Of a stretch of 64,000 nt of DNA, positions 52,800 through 61,562 are shown piece by piece. Origin of the DNA: Nocardia sp. NBC_00508. GTDB lineage: Bacteria; Actinomycetota; Actinomycetes; Mycobacteriales; Mycobacteriaceae. The notes below the pieces were generated by a model. That model was not told where the DNA came from, did no database searches, and was given only the letters and a program-made list of their open reading frames with translations. Within the stretch, counting starts at the first letter, position 1, and each line of letters begins with the position of its first letter. The position numbers and the translations under genes were made by a program. The stretch is taken from the NCBI RefSeq assembly GCF_036346875.1, contig NZ_CP107852.1:124001-188000 (forward strand). The letters are read 5' to 3'.

Positions 52800-53185
52800 G
52801 GCGCGCAGGTAGACGTGGCCGGTTTCGTGCGCATATCGGCCAGGACCCGCCTCGTCCACGCCCGGATACTGCACGTTCACCGCGACGCTCCGCCCGTCCC
52901 GCGAGCGCGCCCGGTAACACCTGGCCGACCGAGGCCGCGGCGATCGGAGCCTCGTCGGAATCGGCGAAACCCCCGACAGCGGGGCCGAGACCGTCCTCGA
53001 TGAAATTCCGCATCGCCGGGAACGGCACCTCCGGCGCTCGTCGCGCAGTTCGGCGAGCTCGAGCCGGAACAGCTCCCGATGGTTTTCCGGAACCAGGTCG
53101 ACGTCGGGCACCGACAGCATCTGCCCCAGCTTCATGGCCGCGCCCTTCATTCCTGCGAGCACTGTGACCAGCCGCCCCTGCCACC
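52800..53185 (-). pseudogene. AarF/ABC1/UbiB kinase-like N-terminal fragment
   Basis: Minus-strand frames carry VTVLAGMKGAAMKLGQMLSV and LVPENHRELFRLELAELRDE, then in a second frame VPFPAMRNFIEDGLGPAVGG and EAPIAAASVGQV, then again DGRSVAVNVQYPGVDEA in the first. This is the ABC1 family N-terminus (KxGQ motif, ASxGQVH, VAVKVQYPG) with at least two frameshifts; the kinase core is missing. Note Asn for Lys in VAVNVQ. Confidence 0.8.
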
Positions 53186-53193
53186 ATGAGTCG

Positions 53194-54426
53194 TCACTTG
53201 GAATCGGTGCGCTCCCGGAACGAACGGGCGATGAATGCCGAACGCAGCTGCCACAGCCCCAAGGTGGCAGTTGGGTCCAGACCGGTGAGCTGGCTGATGC
53301 GCCGGAGCCGGTGGTCGACAGTATTGGTGTGGATGTGCAGTACCCGGGCCGTGTGCTGGCGGTTCAGGTTGTTGCTGATATGGCTGTGCAGTGTTTTCAG
53401 CAGTTCCGGATGGGCGTCGAGGGGATCGAGCAGTGAGCCGAGCGTTTCCCGGGCCGGGCCCGGCCGGGTCAGCTGGTATTCCAACGCCATATCGGCGAAT
53501 CGGTACACGCCGGGGACACACTGCAAACGCTGCACCATATCGAGCAATTCGTGCGCGCGGTCGGCGGCGCCGGGCACTTCGGCCACCGAGGCGGTGACAA
53601 CGGCCGCGGTCACGGGCACGTGCGCGGCGGCCGACAGCTGGGCGATGAGGTCATCGAGCTGCTCATCGGCGCACGTCTGGGTCGGGATGAGGATCGTCCC
53701 ACCGTCCACGCTGAGCAGGGCGAGCGCGCTCTCACCGCACCGGCCGGCGAGTTCGGCCTGCAGGCGGCGCAGTTTGCGGCGCGCGACGACCTTGCCGTCG
53801 AGCATCGGGCCCCGCTCGTCCGGGTGATTCGGAATATGTAGGGCCAGTACGGAATACGCTTGCGCGAGGGCGATTCCGCATTCGCGCGCCATGGTCGAGG
53901 TCGGATAGCCGCCCAGCAGTGCGGAGGTGAGTGTGTGCACTGCGGTGTGGTGTTCGCTCACCACCGCCTTGTGCTCGCGGACATAGGCGCGGGCGACCGT
54001 CCCGCTCATGGTGTCGAGCAGCTCCACCACCCGTTTAGCGCCGTCCATCAGATTGGCGTAATCCTGCGCCGTCGCGTTGGAGACGATGAGATCCATGCCG
54101 ACCTTGAAGCCTTCGTGGATGGCATGCAGGATCGTGTCGATCGGCACGCCTTCGCGCGCCCAGCCAGCGGCGGCCGCGGCCAGCCGGTCGGTCTTCGCCG
54201 GAATATCGTGGCCGTCGAGCATGCTGACCGACAGCTCCAGACAGATCCGGGTGACCGCGGTGACGTCACCGGAGATGATGTCACCAGGCAGGGTGCCGCA
54301 GGTGATCACATTGTCGACGAAGTGCCCGACCAGCTGCCGCGATACCCTCCGCACATCCTTCAAAGGTGTGGACATCGGTTTGCCCGAGACAGTGAGCCCC
54401 GGCCGAAGCGTCCCATTGGTTGTCAT
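53194..54426 (-). CDS. PucR-family transcriptional regulator
   Basis: 410 aa. N-terminal helical sensor region (ISRQLVGHFVDNVITCGTLPG-like, residues 28-48), a central GGDEF-like/CdaR region (GYPTSTMARECGIALAQAYSV near 175), and the C-terminal HTH_30: LLKTLHSHISNNLNRQHTARVLHIHTNTVDHRLRRI in parts, followed by SQLTGLDP. Proteins of this layout often sit beside fatty-acid or mce genes in Nocardia and Mycobacterium. It is divergent from the SRPBCC/acyl-CoA synthetase fusion gene, a likely target. Confidence 0.88.
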   Translation of the reverse strand: MTTNGTLRPGLTVSGKPMSTPLKDVRRVSRQLVGHFVDNVITCGTLPGDIISGDVTAVTRICLELSVSMLDGHDIPAKTDRLAAAAAGWAREGVPIDTILHAIHEGFKVGMDLIVSNATAQDYANLMDGAKRVVELLDTMSGTVARAYVREHKAVVSEHHTAVHTLTSALLGGYPTSTMARECGIALAQAYSVLALHIPNHPDERGPMLDGKVVARRKLRRLQAELAGRCGESALALLSVDGGTILIPTQTCADEQLDDLIAQLSAAAHVPVTAAVVTASVAEVPGAADRAHELLDMVQRLQCVPGVYRFADMALEYQLTRPGPARETLGSLLDPLDAHPELLKTLHSHISNNLNRQHTARVLHIHTNTVDHRLRRISQLTGLDPTATLGLWQLRSAFIARSFRERTDSK

Positions 54427-55188
54427 CGTCGACTCCCTTCCGCCCAGTTGCTGCGGTTCCTGCGGTGATGGAACCTTAAGATGGTCGAGCGCTCATATTC
54501 CACTCCTCTTTGACCTGCGGTGCGGTCGCGGCCGATCATGTCGGTGACCAGTGGGTATTCCGCAATGGCGGCACTCGGACGCAACTCGACAGCCAAGGTT
54601 CTAACGTGGTTGCTCACTTTTGTACCGAACTCACGACCCGGAAGCGCCGATCACGATCCGGGATGGATCGTGATCGGGTCCCAACGCAGGCCCCTCTCCG
54701 CTGTGATACCGCTCAGACCGCACTGCCTAGGCCCACCCGGCATCGACGCGCCCATAGAGTGGCCGTACCCGCCGCTACCAACGGCGGGCGGTGAACAGCG
54801 TTGTTCTCCCCTCACGCGCCCGCCGGGATACGTGGCCGAATCCCCGATCCCGGCGGGCGCATTCCACCGCCGGTGAGTGTTCGCCGCAGGCCCGGTACCT
54901 GTGATAGTCCGCGCTCATCGGCGGTGGATCCCTCGTCCCGCCAGTGGATGGGCCGAGCCGAGCCAGCGGTTTGCCGTACCCCGCGCCGGAGTATGTGCAA
55001 CGGATTCCGGCGGCACGAGCTCGATGATCTGCTCAGGGCGGGAGGGGGCATCGTGACGACATCCCAGTGCGAGGCCACCTGCCACTGTGCGTTCCACCGA
55101 CCTGCAGCGAACGCCGCCGGGGTGGGCCTTCGCTGGCAGTAGCCTCCGCTTCGCGCCGTCAGATCACGGGCGGATTAGGAGTTGCGAA
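54427..55188. other. long divergent promoter region
   Basis: 760 bp between pucR and the acyl-CoA synthetase fusion gene without a supported gene. It includes a perfect 11-bp-arm inverted repeat (54649-54675). Open frames here have skewed composition and no motifs. Confidence 0.5.
54649..54675. repeat. perfect inverted repeat in pucR/acyl-CoA synthetase gap
   Basis: GATCACGATCC-gggat-GGATCGTGATC, 11-bp arms and 5-bp centre. It could be an operator for the PucR regulator or a stem-loop; the length and symmetry exceed chance for intergenic DNA. Confidence 0.6.
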
Positions 55189-57267
55189 ATGGTTGCCGAA
55201 ATCGTCGAAGTGGTTCATGAGCTGCCGCTGGCGCGGCAAGTGGTGTGGAACATCCTCATCCAACCGGAGAACTACGCGCGGCTGTTCAGCGGTGTCGGCG
55301 GAATGGAACAGCTGGAACAGGACGAAAGCTACTGGCGCGCAGCGTTTCGTGCCGGGTCACCCGCGATCGGAATCGAAACCGTCGAAGTCCGGCTGACCGT
55401 CCACCAGTGGTACGAACGCCTCGAGCTGTCCGCGCCAAATGTGGGCGCTCTCGCGGCAATTCGACTCAAGCGCGAGTTCAGCGGCTACCACCAGGTCGAG
55501 CGGACAAGAGTCCGGGTGACCTACTTCGCGGCCGCGCGAGTGCATCCGAGCCTGACGCGGGTATCCAAGGCCGCGGTGCTCGCCTGGACCCGGACCGGCC
55601 TGCGTCGAGTGCTGGAATTCGCCCAGCAGGCCCCGAAATCCGTGCTGATCAACGGCGAGAACCTGCCGATTCGCCGTCGCGCGGGTGTGGTCGGCCAGAT
55701 GATCCGCACCGGTGTCCTGGCCCCGAGCCGGCCGGACCGCGGCGTGCGGCAGCTGGCCGAACTGGCCAAGTGGCGCTTCACCCTGCCCGGCGGCTACGCG
55801 GCGGGGGCCGCGCTCGATCCCGACCGGCCCGCCATCATCGACGACCGCGGCAGCCGCACCTTCGCCGAATTGCACCGGCGCACCAATGCGCTGGCGACCG
55901 CCATGGCCGATCTCGGCATCGACGCCCATCAGGCGATCGGCGTGCTGGCACACAACCACGCCGACATGGTCGAAACCATGGTTGCCGCCGGGAAACTCGG
56001 CGCTGATATGGTGCTGCTCAATGCCGGGCTCTCCGGCGGCCAGCTCGAGGAGATCGCCCAGCGCGAACGCCTAGCAGCCCTGTTCGTCGACGCCGAACTG
56101 GAACCGCTGGTGCAGTACCTGCATGACGGTATCCCGCGCTACATCACCGCAATTCGGGGCTCGCAGCCCGACCGGTCGACCATCGACGACCTGATTGCAC
56201 TGGGGCGCACGAAGGTCCCCAGACCGGCCCATCCCGGCCGGCTGCTGGTGTTGACCTCCGGAACCAGCGGCGCACCGAAATGCGCGAGGCGGCCGCACGC
56301 CAAAGGGTTCGGCACGATCGCGGCGCTGCTCTCACGTATCCCGCTGCGGATGCACGAGACGATGCTCATCCCGGCACCGCTGTTCCACACCTGGGGCCTG
56401 GCCGCCCTCCAACTCAGTACCGCATTGCGCGCCACCGTCGTGCTGCCGGAACAGTTCGACGCCGAGGACTGCCTGCGGCTGATCGCCGAGCATCGGGTCA
56501 CATCCCTGATCGTCGTGCCGACCATGGTGCATCGCATCCTCTGCCTGCCGCCCGCGGTCCGAGCCCGCTACGACACCAGCAGCCTGCGAGTCGTAGCCAG
56601 TTGCGGCGCACCACTTCCGACGGCGACCGTACTGCGGTTTCTGGACTCCTTCGGCGATGTCCTTTACAACGTCTACGGCTCCACCGAGGTGTCGTGGGCG
56701 ACGATCGCCGATCCCGAGGATCTGCGTATCTCCCCCACCACCGCGGGTCGCCCACCGCTGGGCACCAAAGTCGCGGTGCTCGGCCCGGACGGACGCCCGG
56801 TTCCGAAGGGTGCGGTAGGCCGGATTTTCGTGGGCAATCACATGCTCTTCGACGGCTACGTCAACTCCATCCCACCAGCCGAGGCCGACGGCATGCTCGA
56901 TACCGGCGACCTCGGCTACGTGGACGTGGCGGGCCGGTTGTTCATCGCGGGCCGCGATGACGAGATGATCATTTCCGGGGGCGAGAACGTGTTTCCGCGG
57001 CCGGTCGAGGAGGCGCTGTCGTTTCTGCCACATGTGACCGACGTCGCGGTGGTCGGCGTACCGGATCCCGAGTTCGGTCAGCGTCTGGCCGCGTTCGTCG
57101 TAAAAAGCCACGACTCCGGACTGGATTCGGCGATGGTGCGCAACTATATCCGGAGCCGACTCGGCCGGATCGCAGTTCCACGGGATGTGGCGTTCGTGAC
57201 GGAGTTGCCCCGCGGGGCCAGCGGCAAGATCGTCAAACGGCTGCTGGCAATCGAGCAGACAGTGTGA
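55189..57267 (+). CDS. SRPBCC domain fused to acyl-CoA synthetase
   Basis: 692 aa, ATG with AGGAG (55177-55181). Residues about 1-150 form an SRPBCC/polyketide-cyclase-like lipid pocket (VAEIVEVVHELPLARQVVWNIL, then GIETVEVRLTVHQWYERL). Residues about 190-692 are an AMP-forming ligase: P-loop LLVLTSGTSGAPKCARRPH near 345-363, YGSTEVSWATIADP near 500, GDLGYVDVAGRLFIAGRDDE near 575-594, and the C-terminal catalytic Lys in LPRGASGKIVKRLL. It should activate a fatty or steroid acid. The normal TSGTTG motif is TSGTSG here. Gene context (mce) suits lipid uptake. Confidence 0.88.
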   Translation: MVAEIVEVVHELPLARQVVWNILIQPENYARLFSGVGGMEQLEQDESYWRAAFRAGSPAIGIETVEVRLTVHQWYERLELSAPNVGALAAIRLKREFSGYHQVERTRVRVTYFAAARVHPSLTRVSKAAVLAWTRTGLRRVLEFAQQAPKSVLINGENLPIRRRAGVVGQMIRTGVLAPSRPDRGVRQLAELAKWRFTLPGGYAAGAALDPDRPAIIDDRGSRTFAELHRRTNALATAMADLGIDAHQAIGVLAHNHADMVETMVAAGKLGADMVLLNAGLSGGQLEEIAQRERLAALFVDAELEPLVQYLHDGIPRYITAIRGSQPDRSTIDDLIALGRTKVPRPAHPGRLLVLTSGTSGAPKCARRPHAKGFGTIAALLSRIPLRMHETMLIPAPLFHTWGLAALQLSTALRATVVLPEQFDAEDCLRLIAEHRVTSLIVVPTMVHRILCLPPAVRARYDTSSLRVVASCGAPLPTATVLRFLDSFGDVLYNVYGSTEVSWATIADPEDLRISPTTAGRPPLGTKVAVLGPDGRPVPKGAVGRIFVGNHMLFDGYVNSIPPAEADGMLDTGDLGYVDVAGRLFIAGRDDEMIISGGENVFPRPVEEALSFLPHVTDVAVVGVPDPEFGQRLAAFVVKSHDSGLDSAMVRNYIRSRLGRIAVPRDVAFVTELPRGASGKIVKRLLAIEQTV

Positions 57268-57270
57268 AAT

Positions 57271-57510
57271 TCAATGCCAGAGACTGCGGCAGGGCAGCTG
57301 CCGCAGTCCTGGTCGCATATCGCCGTCAAAAGTTACCAGCAATCCGAATTGCCGAGCCGCCGCGGCGAACTCGGTCGCCTCCGGCCACGTCGCAAGATAT
57401 TCGAGAATCATCATCGGCTGGGGATCCGGCCGATAGAAATAGACAGTCACCCGGCAATTCAGAGTGTCATCCACACCGTTGGAGATCGCGGTATCCGTGT
57501 AGCGCGCCAT
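57271..57510 (-). CDS. small hypothetical protein
   Basis: 79 aa from the ATG at 57510, which has AAGGA about 9 bp upstream; a TTG 10 codons earlier lacks one. It begins MARYTDTAISNGVDDT and shows strand-rich LNCRVTVYFYRPDPQPMMI and a helix ATWPEATEFAAAARQFG. No family recognised. It converges on the fusion gene with 3 bp between the stops, and its last codons lie inside a strong stem-loop. Confidence 0.5.
   Translation of the reverse strand: MARYTDTAISNGVDDTLNCRVTVYFYRPDPQPMMILEYLATWPEATEFAAAARQFGLLVTFDGDMRPGLRQLPCRSLWH
57282..57308. terminator. bidirectional terminator stem-loop
   Basis: GACTGCGGCAG-ggcag-CTGCCGCAGTC, perfect 11-bp stem with a 5-bp loop, 14 bp after the fusion gene stop and overlapping the end of the convergent small gene. 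It should end transcription from both sides. Confidence 0.7.
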
Positions 57511-57721
57511 TGCGTTGCATTCCTTCGACAGCTGTGTCAATTGCCCGATCCGATCGACGGAATCAGGGCACCGGCCGCAACTCAGACGCTAAATTCTCAC
57601 CCGTCGGCGGGTGCGGGATATGCCCGGTGCTTTGGATGATTCACACCGCGAGCAGCGGCACGATGTGAGGAGCCACCGCGTCGGGCGAACCTCCAGCCAC
57701 CTTCGCAACTCCACACGCGCC

Positions 57722-58402
57722 TTACCGGTCGAGTATCTCGCCCGCCAGCCAGGCGCCGTTCACCTTCCGCATGCGCAGCACAACAGTCCCAGAGACACTC
57801 TGCTGGGCAACCCCGTCCTTGGTGGCGGCGACTGTGAGATTGACCAGCAGTTCGGCGTGGTCGGCGGTGAGCATGGCTACCCCGACGGGGTCGGCGGCGG
57901 CCTGCACACTCGTCTGCGCCTGCCTGATGGCGTCGACGGTGGTGGCCGAGAATTTGTTCAGATCGGTCAGCATCTGGCCGGTGACCACTCCGCGCACCGC
58001 GGCGTCGTAGCCATCGATGGTCTTCGCGTCATACCCGTAGATGGTGCGCAAGGCGTGCACGCCCGCGGCCTTCACTTCCTCGGTGGACGCCGAGTCGATC
58101 AGCGCCGTGTTGGCGTCGTTCACGCCGGGATGCGCGGCCGCGAACACAGCGAATCCACCGAGCACCAACGCGCCCGCGGCAGCGGCCGCGACCTGACGCC
58201 ACGAGCCGGTCCGGCCGGGAGCGAGGCGGGGAAAGGTGAACCGGCCACGGGACGTCGGAGTGGATTCCTTCGCCGAGTCTTCGGCGGGTGCCGAGCTGAC
58301 CGCCACGTCCTCGCCCGAGTCGGCAGGCTCCGGCGTCATGACTTCCGCTTCCACGGGCTGGCGCCTGGTGGTGGCCCGGTTGACCGGTCGACGGTTTGTC
58401 AT
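57722..58402 (-). CDS. Mce-associated protein
   Basis: 226 aa. Long charged, acidic/Pro-rich cytoplasmic N-terminus (1-68), one membrane helix (VAAAAAGALVLGGFAVFAAA near 71-90), and an extracytoplasmic helical-beta domain ending VVLRMRKVNGAWLAGEILDR. This is the layout of Mas proteins, which lie at the end of mce operons and stabilise the Mce complex. 10 bp after the second Mas gene in the transcript. Last gene of the operon in this window. Confidence 0.85.
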   Translation of the reverse strand: MTNRRPVNRATTRRQPVEAEVMTPEPADSGEDVAVSSAPAEDSAKESTPTSRGRFTFPRLAPGRTGSWRQVAAAAAGALVLGGFAVFAAAHPGVNDANTALIDSASTEEVKAAGVHALRTIYGYDAKTIDGYDAAVRGVVTGQMLTDLNKFSATTVDAIRQAQTSVQAAADPVGVAMLTADHAELLVNLTVAATKDGVAQQSVSGTVVLRMRKVNGAWLAGEILDR

Positions 58403-58412
58403 CAGAATTCTC

Positions 58413-59045
58413 CTACGATCCGGGCCGCGGGGCGGGAGCGGCCGGTGTCGGTACCGGCGGCCCGGCGGCGGTGGCGGCAGGGTTGTCCAGCAGCACCGGC
58501 TGGGTTAGCGATGCCACCCGTTCTGTCTTCCAGACATCCCCCTCTTTGGTCATGTCCAGACTCCAGGAGTAGCGGTAGTTCGACGCCGACTTGTCCTGCT
58601 TGACCTCGGTCACCTTCAGCACCACCAGTGCCGCGGCCTTGTCCAGTTCACTGTTCAGCGAGATGAGCGCGGCGTTCAGAACCTGCGACTGCATACCGAC
58701 GGCGGCCTGCTGTGCCATCTCCTCCGACTTCTGTCGGTTCTGGTTCGCCGAATCCAGGATCGCGCCAGTCATCGAGGATCGGGCCAGGGCCAGGGAACCG
58801 GTAATGTCCTCGACCTTGACCGTGGTCATGTTGATAGCGGCCTGGGACGCGGCGGTAAGTGCGGCGTCACGGGCTTCGGCGCGCGGGCCGTCGGTGAAGT
58901 AGGCCGCGCGCACCCAGCCCCCACCGAACCAGAGTGCCCCGATCAGCGCCACGACCAGCGCCCCGACCGCGACCGCGGTGACCGCGGTCGCCGGGTGGGC
59001 GACAGGGGCCGCCACTTCCGGAGATTCGCTCGACTCACTCACCAT
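58413..59045 (-). CDS. Mce-associated membrane protein
   Basis: 210 aa. One helix near 18-42 (ATAVTAVAVGALVVALIGAL), then an extracytoplasmic domain with ARDAALTAASQAAINMTTVKV near 60-80, typical of Mas proteins, and a NTF2-like second half (VLKVTEVKQDKSASNYRYSW in parts). Pro-rich C-terminal tail. It sits 25 bp after mceF and precedes a second Mas gene, as in mycobacterial mce1/mce4 operons. Confidence 0.87.
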   Translation of the reverse strand: MVSESSESPEVAAPVAHPATAVTAVAVGALVVALIGALWFGGGWVRAAYFTDGPRAEARDAALTAASQAAINMTTVKVEDITGSLALARSSMTGAILDSANQNRQKSEEMAQQAAVGMQSQVLNAALISLNSELDKAAALVVLKVTEVKQDKSASNYRYSWSLDMTKEGDVWKTERVASLTQPVLLDNPAATAAGPPVPTPAAPAPRPGS

Positions 59046-59070
59046 ATGTACCTCACATCATTGTTGTCGG

Positions 59071-60312
59071 TCACCGCTTGGGCGTGACCCCGAGCAGGGT
59101 CGCCACCTGGATGGCGATCGGGCTCACATCGAGCTTGTCCGGGTCGGACTTCGGAGTGCCGTCCCACGGCTGCGGGATGCTCGGGTCGGCGAATTCGGCG
59201 CGCGCACCACCGCGCACCGCGGTCGGGTTACCGAAGGGCACCGTGCACTGCGCTTCGGTGTTGAACGGGAAGTCGTCGCGAGTGTCGTCGAAGTCCGGAT
59301 TCGCGGCCTTCATATCCGCCAGGATCTTCCGGGTGCCCTCGTATCCGACCGAGCAGGCCGGCGGGTAGTTCAGCTCGAAGACGTAGCCGAAGTGGGTTGT
59401 GCCGTCACCAGGTGCAGCGGCCGAACCACCGAAGGAGATCGGCGGCATCATCATCAGAATCGGTTGCAGTGCATAAAATTTCGGCGACACCGCCTTCAGC
59501 ATGGTGCGCAACGAGGCGAGATTTTGGGTGATCGCGGCCCCGCTCTCGACCAGCAGTCCGTCGATCTGCTCGCCCGCATCCGTACCGGTGCCGATCATGC
59601 GACGCACATCCGGATCGCTCGCGCGCAATTGCGCGGTGAGCTGGTCGAGGCCATCACTGAATTCGCGGATTGCACCGGACTGTTCGGCCTGGGTGCCCAA
59701 GGCGATCCGGCCGTCGCGGATCAACTTGATGGTCTGCGGGAGGGACGTGTGGAAGTCGGCGGTGATGTTGTTCAGCGACTGGACGAGAACCTGCAGGTCA
59801 TCGCCCTTGCCGTGGAACGCTCTTCCGAGTTCGGTGATGCTGGTGTGTAGCGCGGCCAGGTCCACCGAATTGGTGAAGTGGTCCACTCCGGCGAGCAGCT
59901 GCTCGACCGCGACCGGTGTCACCGCACCGCGGATCACCGAATCATTCTGCAGGAAAGGCCCGTTCGGACTGTCCGGCTGCAGATCGAGGTACTGCTCCCC
60001 GATGGCGGAGCGGTTGGCGACCACCGCGGTCGCCGATGCCGGGATCTTCGGCGCGTCCGCGCTGATATCCAGCCGCATCGTCACACCCGCCTCGGTGAGT
60101 TCGAGCTCACCGACCCGGCCCACCGGGACGCCACGGTAGGTCACCTCCGCGCCCTGGTAAAGGCCGCCTGTCTCCGCCGACTCGACCCGCACGTGATAGA
60201 CGCCGAGCCCGAACATTTCGTCGAGCCGGACATAGGTGGCACCGACATAGCTCACACCGATCACGGCGATCAGCACGAAGGCGATCAGCTGATACCGAAC
60301 CAGATGGGTCAT
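59071..60312 (-). CDS. mceF: Mce family protein MceF
   Basis: 413 aa. N-terminal membrane helix (LIAFVLIAVIGVSYVGATYV near 8-27), MCE/MlaD domain about 38-120 (VRVESAETGGLYQGAEVTYRGV in parts, VGRVGELELTEAGVTM), long helical region, and a tail domain with FGYVFELNYPPACSVGYEGT near 325. Sixth subunit of the Mce tunnel that carries lipids through the periplasm. It overlaps mceE (ATGA). Confidence 0.92.
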   Translation of the reverse strand: MTHLVRYQLIAFVLIAVIGVSYVGATYVRLDEMFGLGVYHVRVESAETGGLYQGAEVTYRGVPVGRVGELELTEAGVTMRLDISADAPKIPASATAVVANRSAIGEQYLDLQPDSPNGPFLQNDSVIRGAVTPVAVEQLLAGVDHFTNSVDLAALHTSITELGRAFHGKGDDLQVLVQSLNNITADFHTSLPQTIKLIRDGRIALGTQAEQSGAIREFSDGLDQLTAQLRASDPDVRRMIGTGTDAGEQIDGLLVESGAAITQNLASLRTMLKAVSPKFYALQPILMMMPPISFGGSAAAPGDGTTHFGYVFELNYPPACSVGYEGTRKILADMKAANPDFDDTRDDFPFNTEAQCTVPFGNPTAVRGGARAEFADPSIPQPWDGTPKSDPDKLDVSPIAIQVATLLGVTPKR

Positions 60313-61562
60313 CGCGGACCACCTTCCGCAGCAGGAGCGGGAGTCAACCCGAGTTGTTGTTCCAGCATCGGTGTCAGCACACCCGGCAGCGTCGGCAGGT
60401 GCGGTATGGGCAGTGTCGGCAGCAATGTGATGGTCGGCCAGCCCGGACGCGGGCCGTTGCCGTTGTAGTACGGGTTGTCCGGGTTCACGGGAACCGAGGG
60501 CCCGAACGGCGGGGGGGTGTAGACCGGATCGGGTTTACCCACACCTAAATTGTTCATCAGAACGCCGATCTCCATATCGACCGAGAGCCAGGTGTTGACC
60601 GAACCGCCGAAGGTGCTCTCCAGCACCGCATCCGGGAATGGATAGGTGGGCATCAGCGGCAGCGCGGTCACCAGATCGTCGGAGCCCTTGCCCAATTCCT
60701 GCAGGACGGGCCGCAGCGCGGTCAGATCCTTGATCAGATCGGCATTGGCGGTGTTCAGCACGTCGAAGCCGGCCTGCCCGACCCGGTCGAGCTGGGTCAA
60801 CAGCGCCATCAGCTGGGGCCGCTGCTCCTCGAGAATCCTGATGCCCTCGGGCAGTTCGTCGAGGATGGCGCCGATCTGCTCGGTCTGGGCACTCACCCGC
60901 CCGCTCAGGGTGGCGAGGCCGTCGATCGCCGCCGTGATGTCGTTCACCTGAGTGTTCAGGCCCTCGATGAGGGTAGTGGCCTGCTCCAGCAGGGAGCGGG
61001 CCTTGTCCTCGCGCCCGCCGAGGGTTTTGTTCAGCTCGCTGACGATGGGCTGCAACTGCGCCACGCCGCCGCCGTTGACCAGCAGCGACATCGCTCCGAG
61101 CACTTGCTCGACCTCGGTCGCGTGGCGGGTATTGGCGACCGGGATCACCGAACCATCGGTGAGCCGGGCCGGATCCTCGCCATCACCGGGCCGGGACAGT
61201 TCAATGTACTTCTCCCCCAGCAGGTTCGACTGCCGCACCTCGGCCCGCGCGTTGACCGGCAGCTCGACCGAGGAGTTCACCACGGTCCGCACACTGGCGG
61301 TCCACATATCCCTCGCGAGGGTGATCTCCTCGACCCGGCCCACCGGGACGCCATCGACCTTCACCGCGGACTGCGGCACCAGGTCGAGCACATCATCGAA
61401 CTCGATGTCGATCGTCATCGGACGCGCACCGATATCGGCCCCGCCGGGCAGTGCGACGCTGTAGATGCCGTCGGAGGCGCACGCACTCACCAGCGCGGCG
61501 GTCGCCGCGATCACCACCGCAGCACCGAAACCGCGTGCGGTGCAGCGAAGTCCGCTCATCAT
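60309..61562 (-). CDS. mceE: Mce family lipoprotein MceE
   Basis: 417 aa from the first of two adjacent ATGs. Signal peptide with lipobox: AAVVIAATAALVSAC, lipid-modified Cys near 25. MCE domain about 45-125 (TIDIEFDDVLDLVPQSAVKVDGV in parts, GEKYIELSRPGDGED). The Pro-rich C-terminus GPRPGWPTITLLPTLPIPHL is usual. Lipoprotein identity marks it as the E subunit (LprK type). The start overlaps the mceD stop. Confidence 0.92.
   Translation of the reverse strand: MMSGLRCTARGFGAAVVIAATAALVSACASDGIYSVALPGGADIGARPMTIDIEFDDVLDLVPQSAVKVDGVPVGRVEEITLARDMWTASVRTVVNSSVELPVNARAEVRQSNLLGEKYIELSRPGDGEDPARLTDGSVIPVANTRHATEVEQVLGAMSLLVNGGGVAQLQPIVSELNKTLGGREDKARSLLEQATTLIEGLNTQVNDITAAIDGLATLSGRVSAQTEQIGAILDELPEGIRILEEQRPQLMALLTQLDRVGQAGFDVLNTANADLIKDLTALRPVLQELGKGSDDLVTALPLMPTYPFPDAVLESTFGGSVNTWLSVDMEIGVLMNNLGVGKPDPVYTPPPFGPSVPVNPDNPYYNGNGPRPGWPTITLLPTLPIPHLPTLPGVLTPMLEQQLGLTPAPAAEGGPR

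Noticed and set aside
50916..53162. one 748-residue protein on the minus strand
   Set aside because: The frame joins an AarF fragment, the antisense of the saccharopine-dehydrogenase-like gene and a TetR gene. The TetR HTH, its start inside an operator and the well-supported plus-strand gene show these are separate.
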